A stretch of DNA of 64,000 bases from Pseudomonadales bacterium (GTDB lineage: Bacteria > Pseudomonadota > Gammaproteobacteria > Pseudomonadales > Azotimanducaceae): NCBI GenBank assembly GCA_019634925.1, contig JAHCAL010000004.1:248001-312000 (forward strand), in the 5' to 3' direction. A program made the translations under genes and the position numbers. The notes under the pieces were generated by a model. The model worked only from the letters and a program-made list of their open reading frames with translations. It did no database searches and was not told the origin of the DNA. Every line of letters starts with the position of its first letter. Position 1 is the first letter of the stretch. Positions 43,452-55,074 of the stretch are shown piece by piece.

Positions 43452-45917
43452 ATGGGTACGCCAGGGGAGGTCCGACTGCCGGAGGAACACACCGCGCGTT
43501 CCGAACGCCGCGATAGCACGCCCGCGCCGTTGGCCGAGGACCTCGGGGCACCGCCAGACGCACCCGCCTGGCTGTCGGCCCGGTTCCGGCGACGCGCGCT
43601 TTCGATCGCCGCCATCTATGCAGCCGTTGCGCTGCTCTGGATCTACTATTCCGACCTTGCACTCATCGCGCTGGCGCCGGATGCCGACACCTTCGGTCAG
43701 TGGAGCGTGTACAAGGGGTTCGGCTTCGTGACCGTCACCGCCATCCTGCTGTTGTGGTTGATGTGGCGCGCGTTCGCCTCGACGGAGCGCGCCTACGAGG
43801 CCCTGCGGATCTCGGAGCGGCGCCTGGCGGCAAATCGCAACCAGTTGTCCGCCGTGATCGGTTCGGCCATGGATGCGATCGTCACCGTCGACGAACGGGG
43901 GCGCCTCGTGCTCTTCAATCAGTCGGCCGAAGCGATGTTCGACTGCCCGGCGGACGCAGCACTCGGACAGCCCCTGGCACGCTTTCTGGAAACCGATATC
44001 GGCAGCGACGAAGGCGCCTATCGACTGACTACAGGCATTCGCACCGACGGCGCACGTATCCCGATCGAAGCGGCCGTCTCGGCGGTGCCGGGTCGGCACG
44101 GTGTGCGTTTCACCGCCATTCTGCGCGACGTCAGCCGCCAGCGCGCGCACGAGGCCGAGATCGAGCGCCTGAATCGGCTCTACGCCGCGCTGACGGACAT
44201 CAATCAGGCCATCGCAACCGAACGCGACCGCGACCGCCTGTTCCGGCGGGTGTGTGACGGGCTGGTCGAACACGGTGGATTGAGCCTCGCCTGGATCGGG
44301 TGGCGCGAGATCGACGGCGATCGCCTGCGCCCGCTGGTCGCCAGCGGCCGCCGCCCGCCGCTCGCCGACTCGATCGAATTGCGCTGTGACGACCAGGGGC
44401 GGGTGCTGGCCGGCGACACACTGGTGCTGGGCGGCAGGGCGCCCCATATCAGCAATGACATGGCAGCGACTCCCAATGCCTATCCCTGGCGGCGCTCGGC
44501 GCTGGAGGCAGGGTTCCGTGCCAGCGCGCTGTTTCCGATCTACCGGAACGACACCCTGAGCGGCGTGCTGCACGTCTACGCCGACTCCGAAGGCTTTTTT
44601 CAGCAACAGGAGCTGGAACTGCTCAAACGGGCCGTCGCGGACCTGCGGTTCGCCATCGACGCGCTCGAACACCATCAGGAGCGCGAACTCGCGGAAGCCC
44701 GCGCGGCTGCCGAGCGCCGCTTTTCGGATGCCGTGATCGAACAGCTGCCGGGCATCGTGTGCGTAGTCGACCTGCGCGGACGCATGCTGCGCTGGAATCG
44801 CAACTTCGAAGACGTCACCGGCTACGGTGCGCGCGAGATCGCGCAGATGACGCCCGAGCGTTTCTTCGTCCCCGATGGTCGCGAAGCCGTGGCGCAGCGA
44901 GTCCAGGACGTGTTCCGCGGCGCGTCTACCCAGGACGACGGCGTCCTGCTGGCCAGGGACGGCCGCACGACGCCGTTCTACATCACGGCGCGCACCGTCA
45001 TGCTGAACGAACAGCCGTGCCTGATCGCCATCGGCATCGACACGACGGAACGCCGCAAGGCGGAATCGGCGCTGCGCGAACTGAACGAAACGCTCGAGCA
45101 GAAGGTCGACCAGCGCACGGCCGAGCTCGCGGCGGCCAAACACGATGCGGAGTCAGCGGACCGGCTGAAGTCCGCATTCCTCGCCACCATGTCCCACGAA
45201 CTGCGAACGCCGCTCAACTCGATCATCGGCTTTACCGGCATTCTGCTGCAGCAACTGGCAGGACCGCTGAACGAAGAGCAGCAGAAACAGCTCACCATGG
45301 TACGCGGCAGCGCGCGCCACCTGCTGGCCCTGATCAACGACGTGCTCGATCTCTCGAAGATCGAGGCCGGCCAGCTGCCCATCAAGATCGAGGCATTCGA
45401 CCTGCAGGAAGTCATCGACCAGGCGCTCGGCACGGTCCGGCCGATGGCGGAGAAAAAGGGCATCGATCTGTCTATCGAATTGGGCGGCACCCTGCCCGTC
45501 ATGCACAGCGACCGACGGCGGGTTGCGCAGATCATCCTCAACCTGCTGAACAACGCCCTCAAGTTCACCGACCAGGGTTCGGTCACGCTGTGCGTGGATC
45601 CGGACCATGAGCCCATGTCTGCGCCGGACGACAGGACGATCGTGCTGGCCGTCCGCGATACCGGCATCGGCATCCGGCCGGCCGACCTGAACGGGCTGTT
45701 CCAGCCATTCCGGCAGGTGGACACCGGCCTCGCGCGCGAACACGAGGGCACTGGCCTCGGGCTCGCGATTTGTCGTCGACTGTGCCAGCTGCTCGGTGGC
45801 AGAATCGCGGCGCAAAGCGAGTGGGGTGTGGGGTCGACCTTCACGGTCCACCTCCCGCTGCAATGCCCGCCGACCGCCAGCCAGGCGCGGTCCCCGTCCC
45901 TGGAGTCCGTGTCATGA
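43452..45917 (+). CDS. Sensor histidine kinase with PAS-GAF-PAS input
   Basis: An 821-residue kinase. Two membrane helices are near residues 50-70 and 90-110 (IAAIYAAVALLWIYYSDLAL, FGFVTVTAILLLWLMWRAF). A PAS domain (VIGSAMDAIVTVDERGRLVLF) and a GAF-like domain (LFRRVCDGLVEHGGLSLAWIG) follow, then a second PAS (IEQLPGIVCVVDLRGRMLRW). The histidine is His582 in TMSHELRTPLNSIIGF, then an ATPase with GIGIRPADLNGLFQPF and EGTGLGLAI. It has no own receiver; its stop overlaps the start of the single-domain response regulator (TCATGA), which may take the phosphate. Confidence 0.92.
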   Translation: MGTPGEVRLPEEHTARSERRDSTPAPLAEDLGAPPDAPAWLSARFRRRALSIAAIYAAVALLWIYYSDLALIALAPDADTFGQWSVYKGFGFVTVTAILLLWLMWRAFASTERAYEALRISERRLAANRNQLSAVIGSAMDAIVTVDERGRLVLFNQSAEAMFDCPADAALGQPLARFLETDIGSDEGAYRLTTGIRTDGARIPIEAAVSAVPGRHGVRFTAILRDVSRQRAHEAEIERLNRLYAALTDINQAIATERDRDRLFRRVCDGLVEHGGLSLAWIGWREIDGDRLRPLVASGRRPPLADSIELRCDDQGRVLAGDTLVLGGRAPHISNDMAATPNAYPWRRSALEAGFRASALFPIYRNDTLSGVLHVYADSEGFFQQQELELLKRAVADLRFAIDALEHHQERELAEARAAAERRFSDAVIEQLPGIVCVVDLRGRMLRWNRNFEDVTGYGAREIAQMTPERFFVPDGREAVAQRVQDVFRGASTQDDGVLLARDGRTTPFYITARTVMLNEQPCLIAIGIDTTERRKAESALRELNETLEQKVDQRTAELAAAKHDAESADRLKSAFLATMSHELRTPLNSIIGFTGILLQQLAGPLNEEQQKQLTMVRGSARHLLALINDVLDLSKIEAGQLPIKIEAFDLQEVIDQALGTVRPMAEKKGIDLSIELGGTLPVMHSDRRRVAQIILNLLNNALKFTDQGSVTLCVDPDHEPMSAPDDRTIVLAVRDTGIGIRPADLNGLFQPFRQVDTGLAREHEGTGLGLAICRRLCQLLGGRIAAQSEWGVGSTFTVHLPLQCPPTASQARSPSLESVS

Positions 45918-46306
45918 GCCTGCAGATCCTGCTGATCGAGGACAACGAGCAGAACCGGTACCTGCTCAGTTTCCTGCTGCAGAGCCGCGGCCACACCGTG
46001 ACGCACGCAATCGACGGACCGGCCGGGCTGGCCTGCGCCCGGGCTGCCACCCCGGACGTGATCCTCCTCGACATCCAGCTCCCGACCATGCACGGCTACG
46101 ACGTGGCGCAGGCACTGCGCCGGATCGATACCCTGCACCGGACACCGATCGTCGCGGTCACCTCCTACGCCATGCCCGGCGATCGCGAAAGGGCCCTGGC
46201 GGCCGGTTGCGACGGCTACATCGAAAAGCCCATAGATCCCGATACCTTCGCGGGCGAGGTGGAACAGCTGGCCCGGATTCCGCCGCGGCAGGGAGCGTCG
46301 GCGTGA
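45914..46306 (+). CDS. Single-domain response regulator (receiver only)
   Basis: A 130-residue receiver domain with no output domain. The phospho-acceptor is Asp53 (VILLDIQLPTMHGYD), Thr/Ser follows in AVTSYA, and the conserved Lys is in YIEKPID. It is coupled at both ends: it starts inside the stop of the upstream kinase (ATGA) and its stop overlaps the GTG start of the next kinase (GTGA). It may shuttle phosphate between the kinases. No output domain is visible, so the downstream target is elsewhere. Confidence 0.92.
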   Translation: MSLQILLIEDNEQNRYLLSFLLQSRGHTVTHAIDGPAGLACARAATPDVILLDIQLPTMHGYDVAQALRRIDTLHRTPIVAVTSYAMPGDRERALAAGCDGYIEKPIDPDTFAGEVEQLARIPPRQGASA

Positions 46307-48357
46307 CAAGCGTACTGGTGGTCGACGACAAGGAAGAGAACCGCTACTACCTCGAAGCGCTGCTGGGCGGGCACGGTTATGCAGTCAGGAGCGCCCGACA
46401 TGGCGCCGAGGCCCTGGTGCTGGCACGGCAGGCGCCGCCAGACGTCGTGGTATCTGATCTGCTGATGCCCGTCATGGACGGGTATACCTTGCTGCGCCAC
46501 TGGAAGGCCGATGCCCGCCTGCAGCCGATCCCCTTCGTGGTTTACACCGCGACCTATACCGAAGCGGAGGACGAGCGCCTCGCGTTCGACCTCGGCGCCG
46601 ACGATTTCGTCCTGAAACCGGCCGAGCCGGAGCAGTTCCTGGAACGCATCGAAGCAGTGCGGTCCCGTCCGCCGGCCACGGGGCCAAGACCCGCCGATCC
46701 GGCCCGTGCGGACGAGACCGACCTGCTCAAGGTCTACAGCCAGACCCTCATTCGCAAGCTCGAGGAAAAATCGCTCGAGCTGGAGTCGGCCAACGCGGCC
46801 CTGCAACAGGACATCCAACGCCGCAAGTCCGCGGAAGCCGCGCTGCGGGTCAGCGAGGAGCGATTCCGGCTGCTCGCCATGGCGACCAATGACGCAATCT
46901 GGGACTGGGATGTGGAACAGGACCGGCGCTGGTGGGGTGCCGGCTTCACCGATCTGTTCGGCCACCAGCCGGGTGCCGCCGAGTCCAACGAAGCCACCTG
47001 GGCCGCCTTCATCCATCCGGAGGACCGCGGGCGCGTGCTGGCGGAACTGCAAGAAACGCTGCTGAATGCCGACGGGAGATGGCAGTGCGACTACCGCTTC
47101 CGGCGGGCCGACGGCACCTGGGCACAGGTCCAGGATCGCGGCCACGTCATTCGCGATGACGCACGCATCGCGATCCGCATGGTGGGCGGTCTCTCGGATG
47201 TCAGTGAGCGGCTGGCCCTCGAGGAGCAGGTGCGAAAGTCGCAGCGCATGGAGGCAATCGGTCAGCTCACCGGGGGCGTCGCACACGACTTCAACAACCT
47301 GCTGACCGTGGTGCTCGGCAATGCCGAAGTCCTGGCCGAACAACTGGATCCGGAGCCCGGCAAGCGCGCACTTGCCCAACTCATCATCGGCGCCGCGGAG
47401 CGCGGGGCGGATCTGACCCGGCGGCTGCTGGCCTTCGCACGCAAGCAGACCCTGAGCCCACGGGCCGTGGACCTCAATGACCTCGTCGACAATCTGGACC
47501 CGCTGCTGCGCAGGCTGCTCGGCGGGCAGATCGAGCTGGGCCTGCGCCAGGCATCCGGCCTGCCACCCGCCATGGTCGATCCGGCCCAGCTTGAGCACGC
47601 GCTGCTGAACCTGTGCATCAACGCGCGCGACGCCATGCCCGACGGTGGCGTGCTGAGCATCGCCACCGGAACGCATCGAACCCCGGCGGGTGACCACTAC
47701 CTGGCGCTCGACGTCAGCGATACCGGTGTCGGTATCGCGCCGGAACATCTCGGTCTGGTGTTCGAGCCGTTCTTCACCACCAAGGAGGAAGGCAAAGGCA
47801 CCGGGCTCGGGCTCGCGATGGTCTATGGCTTCACCAGGCAGTCGGGCGGATTCATCACCGTCGACTCCACGCCCGGCGCAGGGACCCGCTTCCGGCTCCA
47901 CCTGCCGCTGGCCGAGGGCACTTCGGTTCCCGCCGAACCCGCACCGGCGCAGACCGCGCCATCCACCGGCAAGGCGCGAATTCTGCTGGTCGAGGACGAC
48001 GCCCAGGTCCGCGAGTTCGCACTGGCGCAGCTGCGGGCGCTGGGGTATCGGGTGACGCCCGCCGGCAACGGTGAGGAAGCCCTCGCACTCCTCGATGCCG
48101 ACGACGGATTCGAATTGCTGTTCAGCGACCTGATCATGCCCGGTCTCAACGGCCGCCAACTCGCCACCGAAGCGCGACGGCGTCGACCCGACCTGAAGAT
48201 TCTCCTGACCTCCGGATACCCCGGAAGGGCTGCGGCAGCGGACGACGGCGCGCCGGTGCTGGCCAAGCCCTATCGACGCGCAGAACTTGCGCGCCACGTG
48301 GCGGAAGCCCTGGCTGGACCGTCGCACACCACGCAACGGCCCGCCGCGTCCACCTGA
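46303..48357 (+). CDS. Hybrid kinase with receiver domains at both ends
   Basis: A 684-residue soluble kinase. The N-terminal receiver has Asp52 ([14 protein letters not shown]), followed by a coiled coil ([20 protein letters not shown]), a PAS domain ([15 protein letters not shown]), and a kinase core with His328 in [17 protein letters not shown]. The ATPase domain carries [19 protein letters not shown] and [11 protein letters not shown]-terminal receiver has Asp609 in [14 protein letters not shown]. The start is GTG 46303, overlapping the upstream stop. It has the same AHDFNNLL histidine box as the first kinase of the cluster, so the two look like paralogs. Having receivers at both ends is a phosphorelay architecture. 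Confidence 0.92.
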   Translation: MTSVLVVDDKEENRYYLEALLGGHGYAVRSARHGAEALVLARQAPPDVVVSDLLMPVMDGYTLLRHWKADARLQPIPFVVYTATYTEAEDERLAFDLGADDFVLKPAEPEQFLERIEAVRSRPPATGPRPADPARADETDLLKVYSQTLIRKLEEKSLELESANAALQQDIQRRKSAEAALRVSEERFRLLAMATNDAIWDWDVEQDRRWWGAGFTDLFGHQPGAAESNEATWAAFIHPEDRGRVLAELQETLLNADGRWQCDYRFRRADGTWAQVQDRGHVIRDDARIAIRMVGGLSDVSERLALEEQVRKSQRMEAIGQLTGGVAHDFNNLLTVVLGNAEVLAEQLDPEPGKRALAQLIIGAAERGADLTRRLLAFARKQTLSPRAVDLNDLVDNLDPLLRRLLGGQIELGLRQASGLPPAMVDPAQLEHALLNLCINARDAMPDGGVLSIATGTHRTPAGDHYLALDVSDTGVGIAPEHLGLVFEPFFTTKEEGKGTGLGLAMVYGFTRQSGGFITVDSTPGAGTRFRLHLPLAEGTSVPAEPAPAQTAPSTGKARILLVEDDAQVREFALAQLRALGYRVTPAGNGEEALALLDADDGFELLFSDLIMPGLNGRQLATEARRRRPDLKILLTSGYPGRAAAADDGAPVLAKPYRRAELARHVAEALAGPSHTTQRPAAST

Positions 48358-48369
48358 CTCGCGAACCGC

Positions 48370-48398
48370 GGCGGATGCCCGGGATGCCTGCGTCCGCC
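48370..48398. terminator. Hairpin between the kinase cluster and the serine hydrolase
   Basis: GGCGGATGC and GCGTCCGCC form a 9-bp stem (one G-U type pair) with an 11-base loop in the gap between convergent genes. There is no strong T-run. It may stop transcription in either direction. Confidence 0.4.
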
Positions 48399-49567
48399 TA
48401 GCCTGCGCCGAGTTCGAGGCACGCGTAGAGGGCGGCGATCAGTCGTCCGCCGCGCGTATCGGTCTCGATACCGGGCTGCATCTGGTTCATCGCGTAGCCA
48501 ACACCGAGCCGCGTCACGGGATCCGCGAATCCGACGCTGCCTCCGGCACCGGCGTGACCGAAGCTCTGCGGATTCGGCCCATACTGGCCGAGCGTATTCA
48601 GCATGACGCCGCGCGCGCGCCGCATCGGCCGGCCGAGTACCAGGTCGTCCTGACCGCCGACCTCCTCCACCGTCAGCGCCGCGATGGTCTCCGGCGCGAG
48701 GATGCGCCGTCCTTCCAGCTCGCCGCCGCGCGCCACGGCGCCGTAGATGCGCGCGATGCCGCGCGCGTTGGCCTGCGCGTTCGCGGCGGCGATCTCGGCG
48801 CGCCGCCAGGCCGGACTGCAGGCGTCCTGCCACGGCCGGATCGATGGATTCTGCAGCGCCACCGGATAGAGCGGCGGCATCCTGAGCTCCGCAAGGGCGG
48901 AGAGATCCGGCTGCCGGCGCGCATGATTCGGGCCGATCAGATCCGCGACGCGATGATGTTCGGCGTCGGGCAGCCCCAGGTAGCAGTCGGCCTGCAGCGG
49001 GCCCGCCACCCGTTCGGCCAGGATCCGGCCGAGCGTGCGGCCGGTCAGCCGACGCGCAAGCTCGCCAGGCAGGTAGCCCCAGAGCACTGCGTGATAGCCG
49101 GCACCTTCCCCTGGCTCCCAGTGTGGTTCCTCGGCCTCGATGCGCCGGATCATCCCGTCCCAGTCGTAGAGGTCGGCCACCGTCACCGGCCCGCGGAGTC
49201 CGCAGAGGCCGCCCTGGTGAGAGAGCAACTGACCCACCGTGAGCCCGTTGCGGCCTGCGGTGAGTTCGGGCCAGTAGTCGCGCACCGGCACCTCGTAGTC
49301 GATCAGGCCGTCTTCTACCAGTGTGGCGAACGCGATCGACGCGATGCCCTTGGTGGTCGAGTACACGTTCACCAGCGTGTCGTCCTGCCAGGGACGCGTG
49401 CACGCCCGATCCTGCCAGCCACCCCACAGGTCTACCACCGTACGCCCGTCGTGCACGGCGCAGAAGCTCGCACCCACCTCGATGTCGTCGGTGAAGTTGC
49501 GCTCGAACACGGCGCGCAGCGACTCGAATCCGGGCGCAGTAAATCCATGGACTGGGTAGTCGGCCAT
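48398..49567 (-). CDS. Serine hydrolase of the beta-lactamase/esterase family
   Basis: A 389-residue penicillin-binding/EstB-like hydrolase. The active-site SxxK is STTK in VYSTTKGIASIAF, and the Tyr motif resembles YHAV in GAGYHAVLWGYLPG. The His-Ala-Gly motif HAGAGGSVGF is near the C-terminus. No signal peptide is seen with the ATG at 49567; the frame is open further upstream but that part is Arg-rich and unconserved. It lies 167 bases downstream of the TonB receptor on the same strand, so a joint role in degrading an imported ester is possible. Substrate unknown. Confidence 0.88.
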   Translation of the reverse strand: MADYPVHGFTAPGFESLRAVFERNFTDDIEVGASFCAVHDGRTVVDLWGGWQDRACTRPWQDDTLVNVYSTTKGIASIAFATLVEDGLIDYEVPVRDYWPELTAGRNGLTVGQLLSHQGGLCGLRGPVTVADLYDWDGMIRRIEAEEPHWEPGEGAGYHAVLWGYLPGELARRLTGRTLGRILAERVAGPLQADCYLGLPDAEHHRVADLIGPNHARRQPDLSALAELRMPPLYPVALQNPSIRPWQDACSPAWRRAEIAAANAQANARGIARIYGAVARGGELEGRRILAPETIAALTVEEVGGQDDLVLGRPMRRARGVMLNTLGQYGPNPQSFGHAGAGGSVGFADPVTRLGVGYAMNQMQPGIETDTRGGRLIAALYACLELGAG

Positions 49568-49734
49568 CGTCTCACCTCCATCGGGAGCCTCCGCCCCGGG
49601 GCCGGTGAGGTTCGCACGCGACACCCTGGATGTGAAGCGGCAGGCCGGTCGGCAGCCCGGCGCTCGCCGCACCGGATTGCCGACCAATTTCGCGGGTCGC
49701 GTTCGTGGATCGCGCGCCCGCGGCGCGGGCCGCG

Positions 49735-52700
49735 CTATTCGCCGCCGCCGAAGTTCCAGCGCAACCCGATCTTGTAGGTCCTCCCGAGCGGGCTGTAGGT
49801 CATGTAGTCGTAGTTGAACTGGCTGCGGATGTAGGGCGGCTCCTCGTCGAACAGGTTGGTGATGGTCGCGGTCACGACCGTCCGCCAGGGCAGCTCCACC
49901 TGATAGACGAGGTCGTAGGTCATGTGATCGTCACGTTTTTCCATGTTCCTGTTGCGGTCCTTCACGCCGGCATAGTAGTGGGCCATCAGCCGCACGTTGT
50001 GCCGGTCTCGGCCGTAGTTGATGTGCGCGTTACCGCGCCAGTCGGGATAGGAGAAGAACGCGCTCAGGAGTTCCGCGGTGCTGGCCCGGTCGGTCGCCGC
50101 ATCGAACACCAGGTTCGTACCCAGCAGATACTGGTCGCCACGCTTCCACTCATCGAGGTATGAAGCATTGGCACCTACGGAGAGCACGCCGGAGAACACG
50201 TCGTCGCGCATCCAGTTCAGCGAAATGTCGTATCCGGTGATCTCGGTGTCCTCGCGCGCATTCACGATATTGGTCGTGATGCCGAGGAAGTTGTCCGGAT
50301 GACACTCCGGGTAGTTGCTTCCATCAGGATAGACGTAGGCATTCGTATTGAGGCTGGTCGTGAAGGTGAACCGCTCGCGCAGTTCGTCGATGTTGCAGCG
50401 CCAGTTGGCGGGATTCGCGCCGCCAGCGGCCGCGGCGGGGAACATGGCGCCATAGACGCGAGCTGCCGTTTCGGTCGCGATCTCCTTCTGGAAGGTGACG
50501 TTGAAGTAGTCGAGCATCAGGTTGAAGCGCCCGATGTTCCAGCCGCCGACCTGCAGGTCGTCCGTCGATATCACTGCGCCGAGGTTCATGGTATCGGCAG
50601 TCTCGGGCTTGAGTCCCGGGTTGCCGAAGACGTCCACGGGGCGATAGAGCTGCGCACCGCTGGTCGGGTTGCTGAATTGCGCCTGTATGCGACCAGAGCC
50701 CGGCGTGACTGCCGCCTGCGGGGGCGCCCGGAACGTGGTCCCGGTGCTGCCGCGCAATACCAGCCAGTTCAAAGGCTCCCAACGCAACGAAAGTCGATAG
50801 TCGGCGGTCGAGCCGATGGTGCCGCTGTAGTCCTCGTACCGACCTGCAATACCGAGTTCGAGCCGCTCGAGCAGCGGTACGCGCAGTTCGCCGAACACGG
50901 ACGGAACGTCACGGTCGACGTCGCTGGGATTGGTCTGCCCGTTGAACAGCAGCGGGCCCACCCCGGGAACGGTACAGGTCGGGAAGCCGTCACCGTACGG
51001 CGGACTGTCCACACAGGGGGTGGAGAAGGGATTCGCATTGTTCGACGGACTGACGGTACGGCTCTCATAACGCCACTGGGCACCGAGCACCCAGTCGATC
51101 TGCCCGGCGGGCAGCCTGAACGTTTCGCCGAAATCGCCTGTCAGCACCGCTTCCGCGGTCAGGAGGTCCGCCTCGATCGTGACCTTCTGCACCTCGCGCA
51201 TCCACCCCCACAGCTCGGCGGAATTGAGCGCGCTCAGCGGACGTCCGGTTGCCTCCTCGTAGCTGAGGCCGTTCACGACGCTCCGCGTGATGCTGTTGGC
51301 AAACGGGTTGAACCATTCGCAGGGTCCGACGCCGGGCGTTCCGGTATTCGGATCACAGCCTTCGCCGCCGAGGCCTCGCAACCCGAGCTGCACCCGGGTG
51401 ACCGACAGGTCGGACGCCTCGGACTCGCCCTTGAACCGCGCGTACGTGAGCCGCGTCGTCCATCCCCAGCCGTTGGGCAGGTCACCATCGAAGCCGCCCG
51501 ATATCCGCCAGGCGGTGGTCTCGTTCCGGTACGGGTCGGTGTCGCCGTTGAAAAGGGGTGAACCGCCGAGGGCGCGCGGCCGCCATCCGGTCTGGGACGT
51601 GATGACGCCGCTGGCGAGCGCGCTGTCGCAGAGCGCCTGGGCGTACGGGCAACCCCCATCGGTCATGAGCGACACGAGCCCCGGGTTGTCCGCTGGAATG
51701 TAGAACCGCGACTGCCGCTCGCCACCAACGGCCGGGAACGGCGAGCTGCCGCCGCCGGGCGAGCCGCCCGACGCCTCGATCGGGGTCGGAAACTGGGTGC
51801 TGGACAAGGTGACCGACACACGGTTGTTGGGGATCAGAGTCTTCGCGAAGTAGCTTTCCAGGTGGAAGCGCAGGGTATCGGAAAACTCCCAGTTGACCTC
51901 GCCGAAGAGGTGGAAGCGCTCTTCATCGTTGATCGGAGACTCCTGCCAGACGAACGGATAGGTGCAGGACACGGGCGGGATCGGCGCTGCGCCGAGCTCC
52001 AGACAGCCCAGGTCGCGGAATGCGGAACCCTGCGTGGTGCCCGGCTCGAAGAAGCCGTCCCCGTCAATATCCACTGGGCTTCCGATGGTGAAATAGGTGC
52101 CCGGATTGCCAGCCAGCGAGATCCCGTCACCCTGTCCCGGCGGCAGCGGCTTCATGAATTCGAAATCGAACAGCCGGATTTCATCCTTCCGCGCATAGTC
52201 CGCCACGAGCAGGACGTTGCCGGAGTCGTTGTTCCAGCCATATGCGATGCTGGCGTCCCAGTCGCCCGCCGAGTCGTCGATCGAGGTAAAGCTGCCCGAG
52301 AATTCGAAGCCCTCGAGGTCCCGCCTGGTAATGAAATTGACCACCCCGGCGACGGCATCGGAGCCATAGATCACCGCGGCGCCGTCGCGCAGCACCTCCA
52401 CCTGGCCGATGGCCGCGAACGGGATCTGGCTCACGTCCACGAATTCCTGTCCGCCCGCCGCCGTGTGACGCGCCATGCGCTGGCCGTTGAGCAGTGGCAG
52501 CGTTCGGGTCAGGCCGAGCCCGCGCAGGTTCACGGTCGCAGAGCCCTGCGCCTGATTGCCCAGGAACCGGTTGGACTCGCCGATGTTGCCTCCCGACATC
52601 GACGGTATGCGCTGGATCAGCTGGATGATGTTCGGATTGCCCTGCTGACCGAGCGATTCGGCCGTGATGATGTCGACGGGCAAAGCCCCGTCCTCCTGCG

Positions 52701-52851
52701 TACCGCGAATGTATGATCCAGTGACGACCACCTCCTCGATCACGCCACCTGCCGAACCTGCGTTGGTCACGGGCCCGAATCCAACGAGCGACGCGACAGC
52801 AAAGATCAATGGAATTCCATGCCGAACCTTCGGCGCAGTCTGCCTTGCCAT
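49735..52851 (-). CDS. TonB-dependent outer-membrane receptor
   Basis: A 1038-residue receptor with a signal peptide (about residues 12-32, LIFAVASLVGFGPVTNAGSA). The TonB-box-like IEEVVVTGSYIRG is followed by the plug domain (GSATVNLRGLGLTRTLPLLNGQRMA, DGAAVIYGSDAVAGVVNF) and a beta-barrel with a C-terminal strand ending GLRWNFGGGE. It imports a large or scarce substrate, but the ligand cannot be inferred from the sequence. It reads in the same direction as the serine hydrolase downstream. The length is above average but typical of oar-like or sugar-type receptors. Confidence 0.93.
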   Translation of the reverse strand: MARQTAPKVRHGIPLIFAVASLVGFGPVTNAGSAGGVIEEVVVTGSYIRGTQEDGALPVDIITAESLGQQGNPNIIQLIQRIPSMSGGNIGESNRFLGNQAQGSATVNLRGLGLTRTLPLLNGQRMARHTAAGGQEFVDVSQIPFAAIGQVEVLRDGAAVIYGSDAVAGVVNFITRRDLEGFEFSGSFTSIDDSAGDWDASIAYGWNNDSGNVLLVADYARKDEIRLFDFEFMKPLPPGQGDGISLAGNPGTYFTIGSPVDIDGDGFFEPGTTQGSAFRDLGCLELGAAPIPPVSCTYPFVWQESPINDEERFHLFGEVNWEFSDTLRFHLESYFAKTLIPNNRVSVTLSSTQFPTPIEASGGSPGGGSSPFPAVGGERQSRFYIPADNPGLVSLMTDGGCPYAQALCDSALASGVITSQTGWRPRALGGSPLFNGDTDPYRNETTAWRISGGFDGDLPNGWGWTTRLTYARFKGESEASDLSVTRVQLGLRGLGGEGCDPNTGTPGVGPCEWFNPFANSITRSVVNGLSYEEATGRPLSALNSAELWGWMREVQKVTIEADLLTAEAVLTGDFGETFRLPAGQIDWVLGAQWRYESRTVSPSNNANPFSTPCVDSPPYGDGFPTCTVPGVGPLLFNGQTNPSDVDRDVPSVFGELRVPLLERLELGIAGRYEDYSGTIGSTADYRLSLRWEPLNWLVLRGSTGTTFRAPPQAAVTPGSGRIQAQFSNPTSGAQLYRPVDVFGNPGLKPETADTMNLGAVISTDDLQVGGWNIGRFNLMLDYFNVTFQKEIATETAARVYGAMFPAAAAGGANPANWRCNIDELRERFTFTTSLNTNAYVYPDGSNYPECHPDNFLGITTNIVNAREDTEITGYDISLNWMRDDVFSGVLSVGANASYLDEWKRGDQYLLGTNLVFDAATDRASTAELLSAFFSYPDWRGNAHINYGRDRHNVRLMAHYYAGVKDRNRNMEKRDDHMTYDLVYQVELPWRTVVTATITNLFDEEPPYIRSQFNYDYMTYSPLGRTYKIGLRWNFGGGE

Positions 52852-53173
52852 GATTTCTCCCCTCGATTGACGTTACCGACGATGTCCCCACATCGCCGCG
52901 GCGTCCCCACACCGCACCCCGAGAAAAAAACGTTTTCGCTGTCATGTCAAGACAAACGTTTCGAAACGCGTTACAGAAAACAAGCGATCCGCCATGCCTG
53001 TCGGTCCCGAACCGACCGCTCGGCATGTTCCGCACGACCCGCTGGCCAGCTGAATCCTGCCCGCAGAGGGCGTCCTTCCCGGGGGTTGCGCCTGCTGCCC
53101 GTTGAAAGTAGCGTGCGCGTTCCCCGGTTTTCGACCCTTCCCTCCATCACGAGACACTGGCAGACGAACTCTT
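52852..53173. promoter_or_regulatory. 322-base divergent region between TonB receptor and ettA
   Basis: This gap holds the promoters of two divergent genes. On the minus strand TTGACA reads from 52950 to 52945, a good -35 box for the TonB receptor, though the -10 at proper spacing is only TTTTCT. A perfect 12-bp palindrome CGTTTCGAAACG (52957-52968) lies 7 bases beyond the -35, and a related AACGTTTT run is at 52929. The half-site style resembles LacI-family operators, so control by a sugar-type repressor is a reasonable guess. No promoter for ettA could be read with confidence. Confidence 0.45.
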
Positions 53174-54853
<1,680 letters not shown>

Positions 54854-54860
54854 ACGATAC

Positions 54861-54887
54861 GCCGCGCGACCGCGCCGGTCGCGCGGC
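54861..54887. terminator. Strong GC hairpin after ettA
   Basis: GCCGCGCGACC and GGTCGCGCGGC form a perfect 11-bp stem with a 5-base loop, 8 bases after the ettA stop. There is no T-run, so it may work with Rho or simply protect the mRNA end. Confidence 0.5.
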
Positions 54888-55074
54888 GATCACAAGATCC
54901 GCGAGTGTCATACATTTGCTTTCGTTTCCCAACGGGAGCAATATCCCCTGGCTCCAGATAGAGCTTTCGTCTGCGGCCAGGAATGCCCTTCCTGGCCACC
55001 ACGCAGACACTTGAATCCGCAGTTGTCGCCACCGCGTCCCGGTCGCAGCGCGGTGAGCCGAGGGAGGACATTCC

